Shown in pieces: positions 26,021 to 34,779 of a stretch of 40,711 bases of DNA. The position numbers and the translations under genes are program-made. The notes below the pieces were generated by a model, which saw nothing but the letters and a program-made list of their open reading frames with translations, searched no databases and was not told where the DNA came from. Origin of the DNA: Gammaproteobacteria bacterium (GTDB lineage Bacteria; Pseudomonadota; Gammaproteobacteria; SZUA-229); NCBI GenBank assembly GCA_029882395.1, contig JAOUKT010000026.1, forward strand, positions 1 to 40,711, given 5' to 3'. The first letter of the stretch is position 1. Each line of letters starts with the position of its first letter.

Positions 26021-27010
26021 ATGTTAAACCGCGTTTTCAGTGTCGCGCCTATGCTCGACTGGACAGACAGACACGAGCGTTATTTTCTGCGCCTGATCAG
26101 TCATCATGCCTTGCTGTATACCGAAATGGTGACAACAGGGGCGATTATCTTTGGTGACAGAGACCGCTACTTGCACTACAACAATGAAGAACACCCTGTT
26201 GCATTGCAGCTGGGCGGCAGTGATCCCGGGCAGCTTGCAGAATGCACCAGGATTGCGGCTGATTATGGCTATGATGAGGTGAACCTGAACCTGGGGTGCC
26301 CGAGCAACCGGGTACAAAATGGCAGTTTTGGCGCCTGCATGATGGCTGAGCCGGATCGCGTTGCTGAATGTCTTGTCGCAATGCAGCAGGCTGCCAAAAT
26401 ACCTGTTTCAGCAAAAACACGTATCGGTATTGATGATAAAGACTCCTTTGACGAGTTAGTGCATTTTATTGGCACATTGCATGAGGCTGGTTGTAATGAT
26501 TTCATTGTGCATGCCAGAAAGGCCATCCTCAAGGGCTTAAGCCCAAAAGAAAACAGAAGCATCCCGCCGTTAAAATATGACGTGGTCTATCAAATAAAGC
26601 AGTTGTTTCCCCAGTGTCATATCAGCATCAACGGTGGTGTTAAAACACTGCAGCAGGTGACTGAGCATTTAAAACAGGTTGATGGGGTGATGATGGGCCG
26701 CGAGGCATATCACAATCCGTACCTGCTGGCGGATATCGACCGCGTATTATTTGATGATCATCATCAGGTTTTATCCCGTCACCAGCTGGTGGAAAGCATG
26801 TTTCCTTATATAGAAAACGAAATGCAAAAAGGGGTACGCTTACACTCCATCGTGCGTCACATGCTTGGTATTTTTCAGGGTGTTAAGGGAACCAAGGCCT
26901 GGAAAAGATACCTCAGTGAAAGTGTGCAGCGTACAGATGCCGGTATCGAGATATTGAAAACGGCATTAACACTGGTGGATGACCAGCCCTTTGAATTAGC
27001 GGCATGTTAG
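26021..27010 (+). CDS. dusA: tRNA-dihydrouridine synthase A
   Basis: A 329-residue flavoenzyme that reduces uridine to dihydrouridine at positions 20/20a of tRNA, using FMN and NADPH. The N-terminal TIM barrel begins VFSVAPMLDWTDRHERYFLR, the DusA signature, which includes the FMN-binding APML. The catalytic cysteine is C93 in LNLGCPSNRVQNGSFGACMM. SINGGV and MMGREAYHNPY are the phosphate-binding segments. Length fits DusA (about 330). It starts at ATG 26021. dinB begins 23 bases after its stop, so the two may be co-transcribed. Confidence 0.96.
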   Translation: MLNRVFSVAPMLDWTDRHERYFLRLISHHALLYTEMVTTGAIIFGDRDRYLHYNNEEHPVALQLGGSDPGQLAECTRIAADYGYDEVNLNLGCPSNRVQNGSFGACMMAEPDRVAECLVAMQQAAKIPVSAKTRIGIDDKDSFDELVHFIGTLHEAGCNDFIVHARKAILKGLSPKENRSIPPLKYDVVYQIKQLFPQCHISINGGVKTLQQVTEHLKQVDGVMMGREAYHNPYLLADIDRVLFDDHHQVLSRHQLVESMFPYIENEMQKGVRLHSIVRHMLGIFQGVKGTKAWKRYLSESVQRTDAGIEILKTALTLVDDQPFELAAC

Positions 27011-27033
27011 CTGAGGTGTCACGGGCATAGGCT

Positions 27034-28110
27034 GTGCAACGAAAAATAATTCATGTTGATATGGACGCATTTTTTGCTGCGGTAGAGCAGCGGGACTTTC
27101 CTCAGTACCGCGGCAAACCATTGATTGTGGGTGGCGAGCCGGATAAGCGCAGCGTGGTGGCAACCTGTAGTTATGAGGCAAGGCAGTTTGGGGTGCGCTC
27201 GGCCATGGCCTCATCAAAAGCCTACAGGCTGTGTCCTCAGGCCATCATCGTTAAACCCCGTTTTGAAGCATATAAAAACGTCTCTGAGGTCATCAGGTCG
27301 ATATTTTATCAGTATAGCGATAAGGTGGAGCCGCTGTCTTTAGACGAGGCCTACCTGGATGTCAGTGAATGTGAGCTGTTTGGCGGCTCGGCGACACTGA
27401 TTGCAAAAGATATTAAAGAAAAAATATTCCGGCAAACCGCTTTAACGGCATCGGCCGGTGTTTCATATAACAAGTTTTTAGCCAAAGTGGCGTCAGATAT
27501 CAATAAACCCGACGGCATAACCGTTATCAGGCCAGAGCAGGGTGCAGATTTTATGGCTACACTGGCGATTGGTAAGTTTTACGGTGTGGGTAAAGCCACA
27601 GAAGCAAAAATGAAATCCTTAGGCATCCATAACGGCTTAGATTTAAGAAAGCTGTCTGTTGCTGAGTGTCAGCATTTGTTCGGCAAAGCGGCTGACTATT
27701 ATTACCAGATTTGTCGCGGAATTGATGAGCGTGAAGTTATCAGTCAGCGGCAAAGAAAATCGCTCGGCTCTGAAACGACCTTTGAAACAGACCTTGAAGA
27801 AATAGCCGATATGCTGAAACAGCTTGGCTTGCTGGCAGTCGAAGTGGCCGATGCATTGGCTCGCGAAAAACTTCAGGCTTATACGCTTACTTTAAAAGTA
27901 AAATACGAAAATTTTGAGCAAGTAACGCGCAGCAAAACCTTAGCGGTGATAATTGACGGTGCTGATGAGATGTTGCCGGTGATAGCCGAGTTGCTATCTA
28001 AAACAGAAGCCGCTGATAGAAAAGTGCGGTTACTGGGCCTGTCTGTTTCAAACTTTGTTGAAACCGGCCTGAAGAAAAAAAGCATGATGCTGCAACAATC
28101 CTTGTTTTAA
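27034..28110 (+). CDS. dinB: DNA polymerase IV (Y-family translesion polymerase)
   Basis: A 358-residue error-prone polymerase for lesion bypass. Start is GTG 27034, giving MQRKIIHVDMDAFFAAVEQRD, which aligns with the usual DinB N-terminus; the next ATG would delete the first catalytic Asp. Metal-binding residues are D9 and the D104-E105 pair in SLDEAYLDVSE. F14 is the expected steric-gate position. The palm, thumb (two helix-hairpin-helix segments near GVGKATEAKMKSLGI) and little-finger domains are complete. The C-terminus, QQSLF, is a sliding-clamp binding motif. No LexA box is obvious in the short spacer after dusA. Confidence 0.96.
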   Translation: MQRKIIHVDMDAFFAAVEQRDFPQYRGKPLIVGGEPDKRSVVATCSYEARQFGVRSAMASSKAYRLCPQAIIVKPRFEAYKNVSEVIRSIFYQYSDKVEPLSLDEAYLDVSECELFGGSATLIAKDIKEKIFRQTALTASAGVSYNKFLAKVASDINKPDGITVIRPEQGADFMATLAIGKFYGVGKATEAKMKSLGIHNGLDLRKLSVAECQHLFGKAADYYYQICRGIDEREVISQRQRKSLGSETTFETDLEEIADMLKQLGLLAVEVADALAREKLQAYTLTLKVKYENFEQVTRSKTLAVIIDGADEMLPVIAELLSKTEAADRKVRLLGLSVSNFVETGLKKKSMMLQQSLF

Positions 28111-28306
28111 TAATCAATAGCGTTAGAAACTATATTAGATATTGGTAATCTAGAAACAATAGCAACAAAGATTTATAAGACAAGCTCTTCTATAATATAT
28201 AAAAAAATAATAATACGGCTTTTCCAGGCATAATCTTTTGTTGAGGTCATATCAAGGACATATTTTTGTCATATGATGTGGGGCAGTTTATTTGGGGTAG
28301 ACTGAG

Positions 28307-29773
28307 ATGTTGCATAAATTAAAAAGGATGATAGAACGCTTTTTGAAAACACCGCCAGTAACGGCAATGTTTCTCGCTGTTTTTATTATTTTTGCCATTA
28401 TTATGTACTGGTCTACGATTGAACGACAAAATAGCTTTATGACTAACCAGGTCTACTTTGGTGAGAAAGCGGCGCTTAATGCACGGCAGGCTGTCGAGAA
28501 TGCCCTTAGTAACCGCAAACGGTTTGTGACACTGTTTGTCGAAGACAATATTGAGCTGATTCGGTATTTGATCGAAGAACCGGATAATGAAGAATTGTTT
28601 CTACTGATTAAAAACCAGTTATCAAGATACATCCCCGGTTTATTTACTGTTAATGTCACCAATGATGATGCAGAGCTATTAATCAGTGATTTTGAAGGCT
28701 TTACCGGAAAAGTCTGTCTCAGTGATGTCAAAAATTATGCCGATACCGGGCATCAGTTATTGAGAGTGCACCCCAATCATATTCTCTATCATTATGATAT
28801 TCTTCAGCGCTTTGAGAGCAAGGCAAAAGACTATATCTTTTTTGCCAGCTTCGGTCTTGGAGAAATCCAGAAAGCCTTGCAGTACTCTTCACTTGAAGGT
28901 CACCAGTTACTTTTAATCAGAGAAACACCATCGGCTCTGATAGAGGTGACAGAAAAAGGCGCCAGAAATGTGATAAAAGACAGGCTTGATTTTCGCTTAA
29001 CAGATGATGAAATGTCGCGCATTTTATCGAAGACAAAAATTGAAGGCACACACTGGTATGTGCTGGATATTATCAATCATGAGCTTATCAACGCGTTTAA
29101 TAAAAAACTGATTAACCAGAATGTTATAATATTTTTTATTTTCACACTGCTGCTTGTGTTTGTAAGGTACCTGGTTGTTTCAAGTATCCTCAAGCAAAGC
29201 AAAAGAATTCATGAGTTAAACCAGGGGCTTAAGGGTTTATTGCTGATTGATACACTGACTGGCCTGTACAATAAGGACTTTCTGGGCAAGCAGCTTGATA
29301 AAGAATGGTCGCGTGCATTGCGCGATAAACAAACAATTACCGTATTGCTGATAGATATTGATCATTTCAAATTATATAACGATAATTATGGCCACCTGCA
29401 GGGTGATCAGTGTTTAAAGCGAGTTGCTCATATTATTGAGGAAATATTCCAGCGTAAAAATGATTTTGCTTCACGTTTCGGTGGCGAAGAGTTTTGTGTG
29501 GTTTTAAATGACAGCAGTGCTGACAACCCAAAAGAATTACTTAGAAAGGCGCATAAGTCGTTAAAACAAAACCGCATAGAGCATGCCCTGTCACCTACCA
29601 AACCGTATGTGACCTTTAGCATAGGCGTAGCTTCTGCAGTACCGGATTATAATACCAGCCCCAAATCGCTGATCGAGCAGGCAGACAAGGCCTTGTATGA
29701 AGCAAAAGCGTCGGGCAGGAACAAAACGGTTTTCAGCAAGTTACAGGAGAGCGTGTTAGTCCTCGCTGAGTAG
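28307..29773 (+). CDS. Membrane-bound diguanylate cyclase with periplasmic sensor domain
   Basis: A 488-residue protein that makes cyclic di-GMP from two GTP. TM1 is at about 18-35, a periplasmic Cache-like sensor domain at 36-270, and TM2 at about 272-294. The C-terminal GGDEF domain (about 310-480) starts LIDTLTGLYNKDFLG. The active-site motif is GGEEF at 392-396, and an inhibitory product-binding I-site RKND at 383-386 lies in the canonical position, so feedback control is expected. The Cache assignment rests on topology and length, not on a clear motif. Its last codons overlap the end of the convergent minus-strand gene by 18 bases. The signal sensed is unknown. Confidence 0.92.
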   Translation: MLHKLKRMIERFLKTPPVTAMFLAVFIIFAIIMYWSTIERQNSFMTNQVYFGEKAALNARQAVENALSNRKRFVTLFVEDNIELIRYLIEEPDNEELFLLIKNQLSRYIPGLFTVNVTNDDAELLISDFEGFTGKVCLSDVKNYADTGHQLLRVHPNHILYHYDILQRFESKAKDYIFFASFGLGEIQKALQYSSLEGHQLLLIRETPSALIEVTEKGARNVIKDRLDFRLTDDEMSRILSKTKIEGTHWYVLDIINHELINAFNKKLINQNVIIFFIFTLLLVFVRYLVVSSILKQSKRIHELNQGLKGLLLIDTLTGLYNKDFLGKQLDKEWSRALRDKQTITVLLIDIDHFKLYNDNYGHLQGDQCLKRVAHIIEEIFQRKNDFASRFGGEEFCVVLNDSSADNPKELLRKAHKSLKQNRIEHALSPTKPYVTFSIGVASAVPDYNTSPKSLIEQADKALYEAKASGRNKTVFSKLQESVLVLAE

Positions 29774-31015
29774 TTTTTTTATAATGCCGATTACCTGGTC
29801 ATTATCCCATTCAATACCGCCAAATAAGCCATAGCGAATCTTGCCGTGCTTATCAATCACAAAGCTGGATGGAAAAGCCACCAGTTTCCAGGGTGCGACT
29901 GATGTGCCGGCAGGGTCTGTCAGTACCGGAAAATTTATTTTCATAGGCGCCAGAAAGTCTTTCACTTTTTTTCTGTCTTCACCGATGTTGATAGCCAGTA
30001 TTTCAAACTTATCATCGTCTATTTTATTCTGTAATCTGGTCAGGGATGGCAGCTCTTTAACGCAGGGAGGGCACCAGCTGGCCCAGAAATTTAGCAGTAA
30101 TACCCGGCCTTTATGACTCTCGAATGTATGCCTGTTCTCATGCAGGTCTTTAAAGTCCAGATATGGCCGGGTGATATTGCCCTGGTAAGTCTGTAGCCCG
30201 GCGTTGATGGTAGCAGTAGTGGGAGCCGTTGCTGACTCGGCTAAATGCACGGCTGTTCTTGGTTTATTATAAAGCGCCAGTAGTTTGATGGCGCGCCTGA
30301 TGATAGCCGGTGTTTTATGATAGAGTTTTTCTTCAGCTGCATTGTCGGCTTTGCGGATGTTAAAGCCGTCTGCCACCTCCGGCAATATCTGCGTGATGAC
30401 ATCGCTGCCGCCTTGCTGCAGGTGTTTGGCTAAAGTACTTAACTGGTAACTTTTCCCGGATAACGCCGGCTGAACAATGTACAGAGCCAGGTTGCTTGCG
30501 TAGGTTATTGGCAGGTATTGCAGGGTTTTACCGACGTCTGTTGTGTTGGTATAAAAATTGGGATGAAAAAGTACAGCGCTTTTTACGATGCTCTGCGTTG
30601 CCTCGTCTTTTTGAAGTACTCTTGCCGCCAGCAGTGCAAGAACCGAAGCGCGGCCGGTTGCAAATAAGGTGACGTCACGATGACCGCCCTGACTGCAGGC
30701 GATGATGAGGTCAACGATGTCTTGCGTTTTTATATTGTTATAACTGCTTCTGCCGGGTGCGCTGAAAAAAGCGCTGTGCAGGTCCGCGATCCAGACTTCG
30801 GTGCCATTTTTTGCCAGTGCCAGTGCGGTGGCGTGTTCCTGGCCATGAATGCCGTATTCACTGGGTATCCATAATAAAAGGCTGTCGGCTTTTTCTGCTT
30901 TATACAGGCTAACAGGAATCTCTGAACCGAGACGGGTCTGGACCTGAATTTCTGTCGCAACAGCATTAAAGGAAAAAACCAGCATGGCAAGACAGAAAAA
31001 AAATAATTTGTACAT
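29756..31015 (-). CDS. Degenerate alpha/beta-hydrolase fused to a TlpA-type thioredoxin
   Basis: A 419-residue exported protein. The signal peptide is at about 1-20 (LFFFCLAMLVFSFNAVA). Residues 25-250 look like an alpha/beta-hydrolase fold (SLLLWIPSEYG; VTLFATGRASVLALLAARVL), but the nucleophile elbow reads ATGRA at 119-123 instead of G-x-S-x-G, so the serine is missing. Residues 280-419 are a TlpA/ResA-like redoxin with active-site WCPPC at 314-318 and a cis-proline at F381-P382. This suggests periplasmic thiol-disulfide chemistry, perhaps on cytochrome c or membrane proteins, with the first domain binding something rather than hydrolysing it. It lies 18 bases after the DUF3187 gene and probably in one operon with it. 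The fusion is unusual to me. Confidence 0.82.
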   Translation of the reverse strand: MYKLFFFCLAMLVFSFNAVATEIQVQTRLGSEIPVSLYKAEKADSLLLWIPSEYGIHGQEHATALALAKNGTEVWIADLHSAFFSAPGRSSYNNIKTQDIVDLIIACSQGGHRDVTLFATGRASVLALLAARVLQKDEATQSIVKSAVLFHPNFYTNTTDVGKTLQYLPITYASNLALYIVQPALSGKSYQLSTLAKHLQQGGSDVITQILPEVADGFNIRKADNAAEEKLYHKTPAIIRRAIKLLALYNKPRTAVHLAESATAPTTATINAGLQTYQGNITRPYLDFKDLHENRHTFESHKGRVLLLNFWASWCPPCVKELPSLTRLQNKIDDDKFEILAINIGEDRKKVKDFLAPMKINFPVLTDPAGTSVAPWKLVAFPSSFVIDKHGKIRYGLFGGIEWDNDQVIGIIKKLLSED

Positions 31016-31033
31016 ATTAATCTTTATAAATGG

Positions 31034-32035
31034 TTAGTGAAACGACTGGCTAAAGCCTAACTGAAAGGTGACATCAGGTGATGCACCGACCTGGATATCC
31101 TCGATAACCACAATCTCAATCCGGTTGTCGTTATTGAGTTTAATATGACCGCCTGAGCTGATCTGAATACTGTCACCGAGAAACTCAGTCTGACTCTGGT
31201 AAAAAGCGCTGTGAAAATCAAACTGTATATTGAGAATAATGCGTTGGCTTGTGCGCCATTCTATGCCGGCCATCCCAAAAAAAACATCTGTTTTTTGCTG
31301 CTCTGCAAGCAGCTCAGACTCACCGGTTAGCATAAAGCCGATGTTGTAATAACGCGACCAGTTTAGCCTGAAATGCGTTTCGTGCGCATACCAGACAGCA
31401 ATATCTGCGCGTTCGCTGCCGGTGAGCAATGCTGCATCGCCAGTAGGCAGTTTTAAACTGCTCCAGAGGCTGCCAGACTGGAGCTGACTTGAGTATAGCG
31501 GGTAAGCGATATCGATGCTGATATCGCCCATGCCCTGATTGGGTGAGTCGATTCGCAGCAGATCAACATTGTTTTGCTGGTACAAGAATAAAAACTGATG
31601 CTGCGGATAAAGCGGGCGCTGGCCTTCGGGGAAGCCAAAAGCATGATGAAAGTCATCAATAAAGCTGTCTAATGAACCGGCTTCATGGCTGATAAAAGGC
31701 ACGCGAAGGCGCAGGTTGGTGCCGTTTTTAAGTGCAAATGAATAAATAAAATTCAGCTCTTTGGTCTCGCCGTCAATAAACAGGTTTTCGCTGCCGCTGG
31801 CCTCAACATTGATGGTATTGCTGGCATTTAGTGAAACCGAAAAAAGAGACTGCTCGGCAGTCAGCAGGCTGGCGGGGCTTGCCAGTGGCAGGCCGTAAAT
31901 CAGGGTTAAAGGATTTAAATCGTGTGTTTGCAAAGGAGTGGCGGAATAACTGGTTTTTGCACAGACAACTAACAGGCCCAGGCATAAAAAAACCCTGCTA
32001 ACAGCATGCCAGACAGGGTTTTTGACAATCGTCAT
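31034..32035 (-). CDS. DUF3187 family outer-membrane-like protein
   Basis: A 333-residue protein from ATG 32035 (a GTG at 32041 is possible). It has a signal peptide (RVFLCLGLLVVCAKTSYSA). The mature region has alternating hydrophobic and polar residues in many short strands, with aromatic ends such as VWYAHETHFRLNW and a final FQLGFSQSFH. This is the pattern of DUF3187 beta-barrel proteins, probably outer membrane. Function is unknown. No good ribosome site is visible. Its first codons contain a terminator hairpin belonging to the upstream cytochrome gene (see separate entry), so its expression may depend on read-through. The fusion thioredoxin gene follows after 18 bases. Confidence 0.75.
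   Translation of the reverse strand: MTIVKNPVWHAVSRVFLCLGLLVVCAKTSYSATPLQTHDLNPLTLIYGLPLASPASLLTAEQSLFSVSLNASNTINVEASGSENLFIDGETKELNFIYSFALKNGTNLRLRVPFISHEAGSLDSFIDDFHHAFGFPEGQRPLYPQHQFLFLYQQNNVDLLRIDSPNQGMGDISIDIAYPLYSSQLQSGSLWSSLKLPTGDAALLTGSERADIAVWYAHETHFRLNWSRYYNIGFMLTGESELLAEQQKTDVFFGMAGIEWRTSQRIILNIQFDFHSAFYQSQTEFLGDSIQISSGGHIKLNNDNRIEIVVIEDIQVGASPDVTFQLGFSQSFH
31986..32023 (-). terminator. Intrinsic terminator for the cytochrome c gene, inside the DUF3187 coding start
   Basis: CCCTG (31993-31997) and CAGGG (32014-32018) pair and are flanked by matching A and T runs, giving a 10-bp stem and a U-tract on the minus strand. The loop contains the palindrome GCATGC. It starts about 50 bases past the cytochrome c stop, but falls on codons 5-17 of the DUF3187 frame. 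Confidence 0.75.
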
Positions 32036-32071
32036 CGACACCAGGTAAACGAGCCGATGATTACTCAGCGA

Positions 32072-32380
32072 TTACTTCAGGCTTGCGTAATACGCTGCCA
32101 GGTTATCGATATCAGCATTGCTTAATGGGCCCGACATTGCGTTCATGGTTGGGTCATTACGTGTTTTGTTTTTAAATGCGTGTAACTGTTTTGCAGTGTA
32201 AGCGGCTTTTTGGCCTGCCAGGTTTGGGTACGTCGGTACAGCGCTGATACCTTGTGCACCGTGGCAGCCCATGCAGCTAGCTGCTTTTGCTTTACCCGCA
32301 GCGGCATCGCCTGCCGCCATAACTGAAGAAGAAAGACCTAAGATAGCGGCTGATGCCACGGTTAATAAAGTACGTTTCAT
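32072..32380 (-). CDS. Periplasmic monohaem cytochrome c (c553-like)
   Basis: A 102-residue class I cytochrome c. The signal peptide is at about 1-22, cleaved after VMA. The haem motif CMGCH is at 36-40, and the probable axial ligand is M82 in [10 protein letters not shown] (M79 is the alternative). The fold is the small c5/c553 type with the typical LKAFKN-like segment ([15 protein letters not shown]). It should carry electrons in the periplasm, for instance to a terminal oxidase or from sulfur oxidation enzymes; the partner is not in view. It has a strong ribosome site (TTGGAGG) before ATG 32380. Confidence 0.93.
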   Translation of the reverse strand: MKRTLLTVASAAILGLSSSVMAAGDAAAGKAKAASCMGCHGAQGISAVPTYPNLAGQKAAYTAKQLHAFKNKTRNDPTMNAMSGPLSNADIDNLAAYYASLK

Positions 32381-32489
32381 GTTTATCCTCCAAAGATAAT
32401 TTATGAGATTTTTTAAATTTAATCGCCGTATTGTGACAGAGCGTTTGTGTAAAGTAAATTGATCTATTTGCTCTATCTATCAGGCATAT

Positions 32490-32942
32490 TTATAGCAAAA
32501 TGCTTTCTGCCGCGACAAAGGTCAGCAGCCCAATCACAGTGTTAATGGCCACCATTATACGGATGGTGTTGAGGTTTTTCGCGGCCTCGGCAAAATTGTT
32601 TTCGGCAACGAGTTTCTTCAGGCGTTTATACGGTGCAAAGTAAACATGCATGAAGATCATTACCATCACCAGTCCCATGCCGTGCATAAGGTGAATGTGC
32701 ATGCCAGAGCCTGCAAAACCACCAAAATGGCTGAAAATCATGTAATAGCCGCTCAATAGAATAGTCGCGATACTGATCCAGACCCAGAAGAAAAACCTGC
32801 TGAATACAGCATCCCATAACGACAGCCGTTGCGGCGGCTCCAGCAGGCTGGCGGCGGCAGGGCGTAACGCCATGTAGGCGAAAAACATACCGCCGACCCA
32901 GATAACAGCTGCCAGAATATGCAGAGATTTAGCTAAAAACAC
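32490..32942 (-). CDS. CopD-family four-helix membrane protein
   Basis: A 150-residue inner-membrane protein with four hydrophobic helices (AKSLHILAAVIWVGGMFFAY; FWVWISIATILLSGYYMIF; HLMHGMGLVMVMIFMHVYF; AINTVIGLLTFVAAES). Histidines within helices (LHILAAVIWVGG, HLMHG) are typical of the CopD-like family, some of which are linked to copper uptake or haem. GTG 32942 is chosen because TGGAGAAC lies upstream. It precedes the cytochrome c gene by about 110 bases on the same strand. Function is uncertain; despite the name, no copC is present, and the copper block is 10 kb away. Confidence 0.72.
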   Translation of the reverse strand: MFLAKSLHILAAVIWVGGMFFAYMALRPAAASLLEPPQRLSLWDAVFSRFFFWVWISIATILLSGYYMIFSHFGGFAGSGMHIHLMHGMGLVMVMIFMHVYFAPYKRLKKLVAENNFAEAAKNLNTIRIMVAINTVIGLLTFVAAESILL

Positions 32943-33056
32943 GGATGTTCTCCAAAAGTTGAGTGATTTAGTGAGGATATACGATTAAAAATTAAAGACA
33001 AGCTTATATTAACGTGTTGATTTTGAAAGATTAAAAACCAATTAATGCTGAATTTG

Positions 33057-33086
33057 TTGAAATTGAGCTGAAAAAAGCCCTTTAAT
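33057..33086 (+). promoter_or_regulatory. Candidate promoter of the rpe-gph cluster
   Basis: TTGAAA (33057-33062), an 18-base spacer and TTTAAT (33081-33086) lie 47 bases before the rpe start. Recognised by eye only. Confidence 0.4.
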
Positions 33087-33133
33087 CGGGTAAAGTGTGG
33101 CCTCATTTTTAAACCATTATTGAGGTTCAGATC

Positions 33134-33820
33134 ATGGCAGATTATAAAATCGCCCCGTCAATTTTATCAGCAGACTTCGCCAAGTTAGGTCAGGAAGTGG
33201 ATGATGTCATCGCTTCAGGTGCTGATATAGTGCATTTTGACGTAATGGATAATCACTATGTTCCGAACCTGACTATTGGTCCTTTGGTTTGTGATGCGCT
33301 GCGAAAGCACGGTGTGACAGCTGAAATTGACGTTCATTTAATGGTGAAGCCAGTTGACCGCATTATCCCTGATTTTATAGAAGCCGGTGCCAGTTACATC
33401 ACCTTTCACCCGGAAGCGTCTGAGCACATCGACCGTACGTTACAAATGATTCGTGAAGGGGGTTGTAAGTCTGGTCTGGTCTTTAACCCGGCAACACCGC
33501 TTGATATCCTGACTCACGTTATGGATAAAATAGACGTGATCTTGCTGATGTCAGTTAACCCGGGTTTTGGTGGCCAGAGCTTTATTCCAGAAACACTGAA
33601 CAAATGCCGCCAGGCTCGTAAAATGATCGACGAAAGCGGTTTCGATATTCGTTTAGAGATCGACGGTGGCGTTAAAGTGGATAATATCCGCGAAATCGCT
33701 GAAGCGGGTGCGGACATGTTTGTGGCCGGTTCTGCGATCTTCAATGCGAAGAACGAAAACGATGCAAATCTCTACAACACGGTTGTACAGCAGATGCGTG
33801 ACGAATTAGCTAAAGTATAA
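33134..33820 (+). CDS. rpe: Ribulose-phosphate 3-epimerase
   Basis: A 228-residue TIM-barrel enzyme that interconverts ribulose-5-phosphate and xylulose-5-phosphate in the pentose phosphate pathway and, in autotrophs, the Calvin cycle. Signatures are [28 protein letters not shown] with catalytic His/Asp, [12 protein letters not shown] and the phosphate-binding EIDGGV. Length is typical. The start ATG 33134 has a GAGG site 12 bases upstream. It is followed by gph and trpE in the conserved gammaproteobacterial order. It supplies the same cycle as cbbM but is 28 kb away. Confidence 0.97.
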   Translation: MADYKIAPSILSADFAKLGQEVDDVIASGADIVHFDVMDNHYVPNLTIGPLVCDALRKHGVTAEIDVHLMVKPVDRIIPDFIEAGASYITFHPEASEHIDRTLQMIREGGCKSGLVFNPATPLDILTHVMDKIDVILLMSVNPGFGGQSFIPETLNKCRQARKMIDESGFDIRLEIDGGVKVDNIREIAEAGADMFVAGSAIFNAKNENDANLYNTVVQQMRDELAKV

Positions 33821-33841
33821 AACAATCTTAAATCAGCAGTC

Positions 33842-33901
33842 TAAAGTCGTAAGTCAACAGATTTACTGGCTTTAGGCTTGCGACGACAGACTGACGACTT
33901 C
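33842..33901. repeat. Imperfect inverted repeat between rpe and gph
   Basis: AAGTCGT (33844-33850) and ACGACTT (33894-33900) are complementary, with related AGTC/GACT words between them. No U-tract follows. It resembles intergenic palindromic filler rather than a terminator. Confidence 0.35.
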
Positions 33902-33914
33902 TGAGATTTTCCCG

Positions 33915-34589
33915 ATGATGAAAAAACCTGAAATGGTGCTGATCGATGTTGATGGCACCTTAGTAGATAGTGTGCCTGACCTGGCATATTGTGTTGATGA
34001 AATGATGAAAGCTCTGGGCTTGCCGGAACACGGCGAAGCAAAGGTGCGTAACTGGGTAGGTAACGGTGTTGAGCGTTTAACGCGCCGTGCGCTGATAGGT
34101 CAGCTCGAAGGAGAGCCGGATGATGCCCTATTTGAAAAAGCCTACCCGATTTTTCTCGACTTATATGACAAAAATGTCTGTGAGCGCAGCTGCCTGTACC
34201 CGGGCGTGACTGAGGCGATGGCATTTTTGAAATCCAGCGATGTAAAGCTGGGTTGTGTAACGAATAAAAATGCACAGTTTACGCTGCCCATTCTGGAGAA
34301 GCTGGGCATCAAAGATGATTTTGAAATCATAGTCTGTGGTGATACGCTGACGAAAAAGAAACCGGACCCGGAGCCGTTATTACATGCAGCAAGAGAATTA
34401 GGCGTTGCGCCTGAAAATTCACTGATGCTGGGTGACTCAATGAGCGACGTCAAGGCGGCTCGCGCAGCTGACTTTAATATCATTTGCATGAGCTACGGTT
34501 ATAACCACGGTGAAGACATCCGCGACTACAAGCCGGATGCGGTGGTTGACCGCATGGACGAGATTAAAACCATTATCGACTGGAAATAG
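33915..34589 (+). CDS. gph: Phosphoglycolate phosphatase (HAD family)
   Basis: A 224-residue HAD-superfamily phosphatase that hydrolyses 2-phosphoglycolate to glycolate. This matters in this organism because RuBisCO oxygenation makes phosphoglycolate. Motif I is DVDGTLVDS (nucleophile D11, acid D13). Motif II is the VTNKNAQF region, motif III the Lys in KKKPDPEPL, and motif IV GDSMSDVKAA. The cap domain lies between motifs I and II. Start is ATG 33915 (an ATG at 33918 is equally possible). It sits 94 bases after rpe. Family members can act on other small phosphates, but this neighbourhood is standard for Gph. Confidence 0.93.
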   Translation: MMKKPEMVLIDVDGTLVDSVPDLAYCVDEMMKALGLPEHGEAKVRNWVGNGVERLTRRALIGQLEGEPDDALFEKAYPIFLDLYDKNVCERSCLYPGVTEAMAFLKSSDVKLGCVTNKNAQFTLPILEKLGIKDDFEIIVCGDTLTKKKPDPEPLLHAARELGVAPENSLMLGDSMSDVKAARAADFNIICMSYGYNHGEDIRDYKPDAVVDRMDEIKTIIDWK

Positions 34590-34725
34590 ATGTCAGCAGC
34601 GGGGGACACAGAGCTAACTGGGAAAATTGCTTTTATAATTAAGCGCCGTGTTCTCAGTGGAGCCTGTGGCAAATTGCCTTTAAATAGGCTGTTAAGCAAA
34701 AGCTATTTTATGATATAAACACACT

Positions 34726-34779
34726 ATGAAACTCTTAACTCAACAACAAAGTCAGTGTTCCTTTAAAGAACGATGGTGA
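34726..34779 (+). promoter_or_regulatory. Possible trp leader peptide and alternative hairpins before trpE
   Basis: A 17-codon frame (MKLLTQQQSQCSFKERW) ends in a single Trp codon next to its TGA, 54 bases before trpE. Two overlapping stems follow, GATGGTG with CACCGTC (34772-34778 / 34789-34795) and AGCGAAA with TTTCGTT (34778-34784 / 34801-34807). There is no clear ribosome site or U-tract, so an attenuator is only a possibility. Confidence 0.25.

Noticed and set aside
33842..33901. Possible CRISPR or rho-independent terminator after rpe
   Set aside because: Only one imperfect pair of 7-base arms, with no spacers and no U-tract; kept only as a weak repeat.
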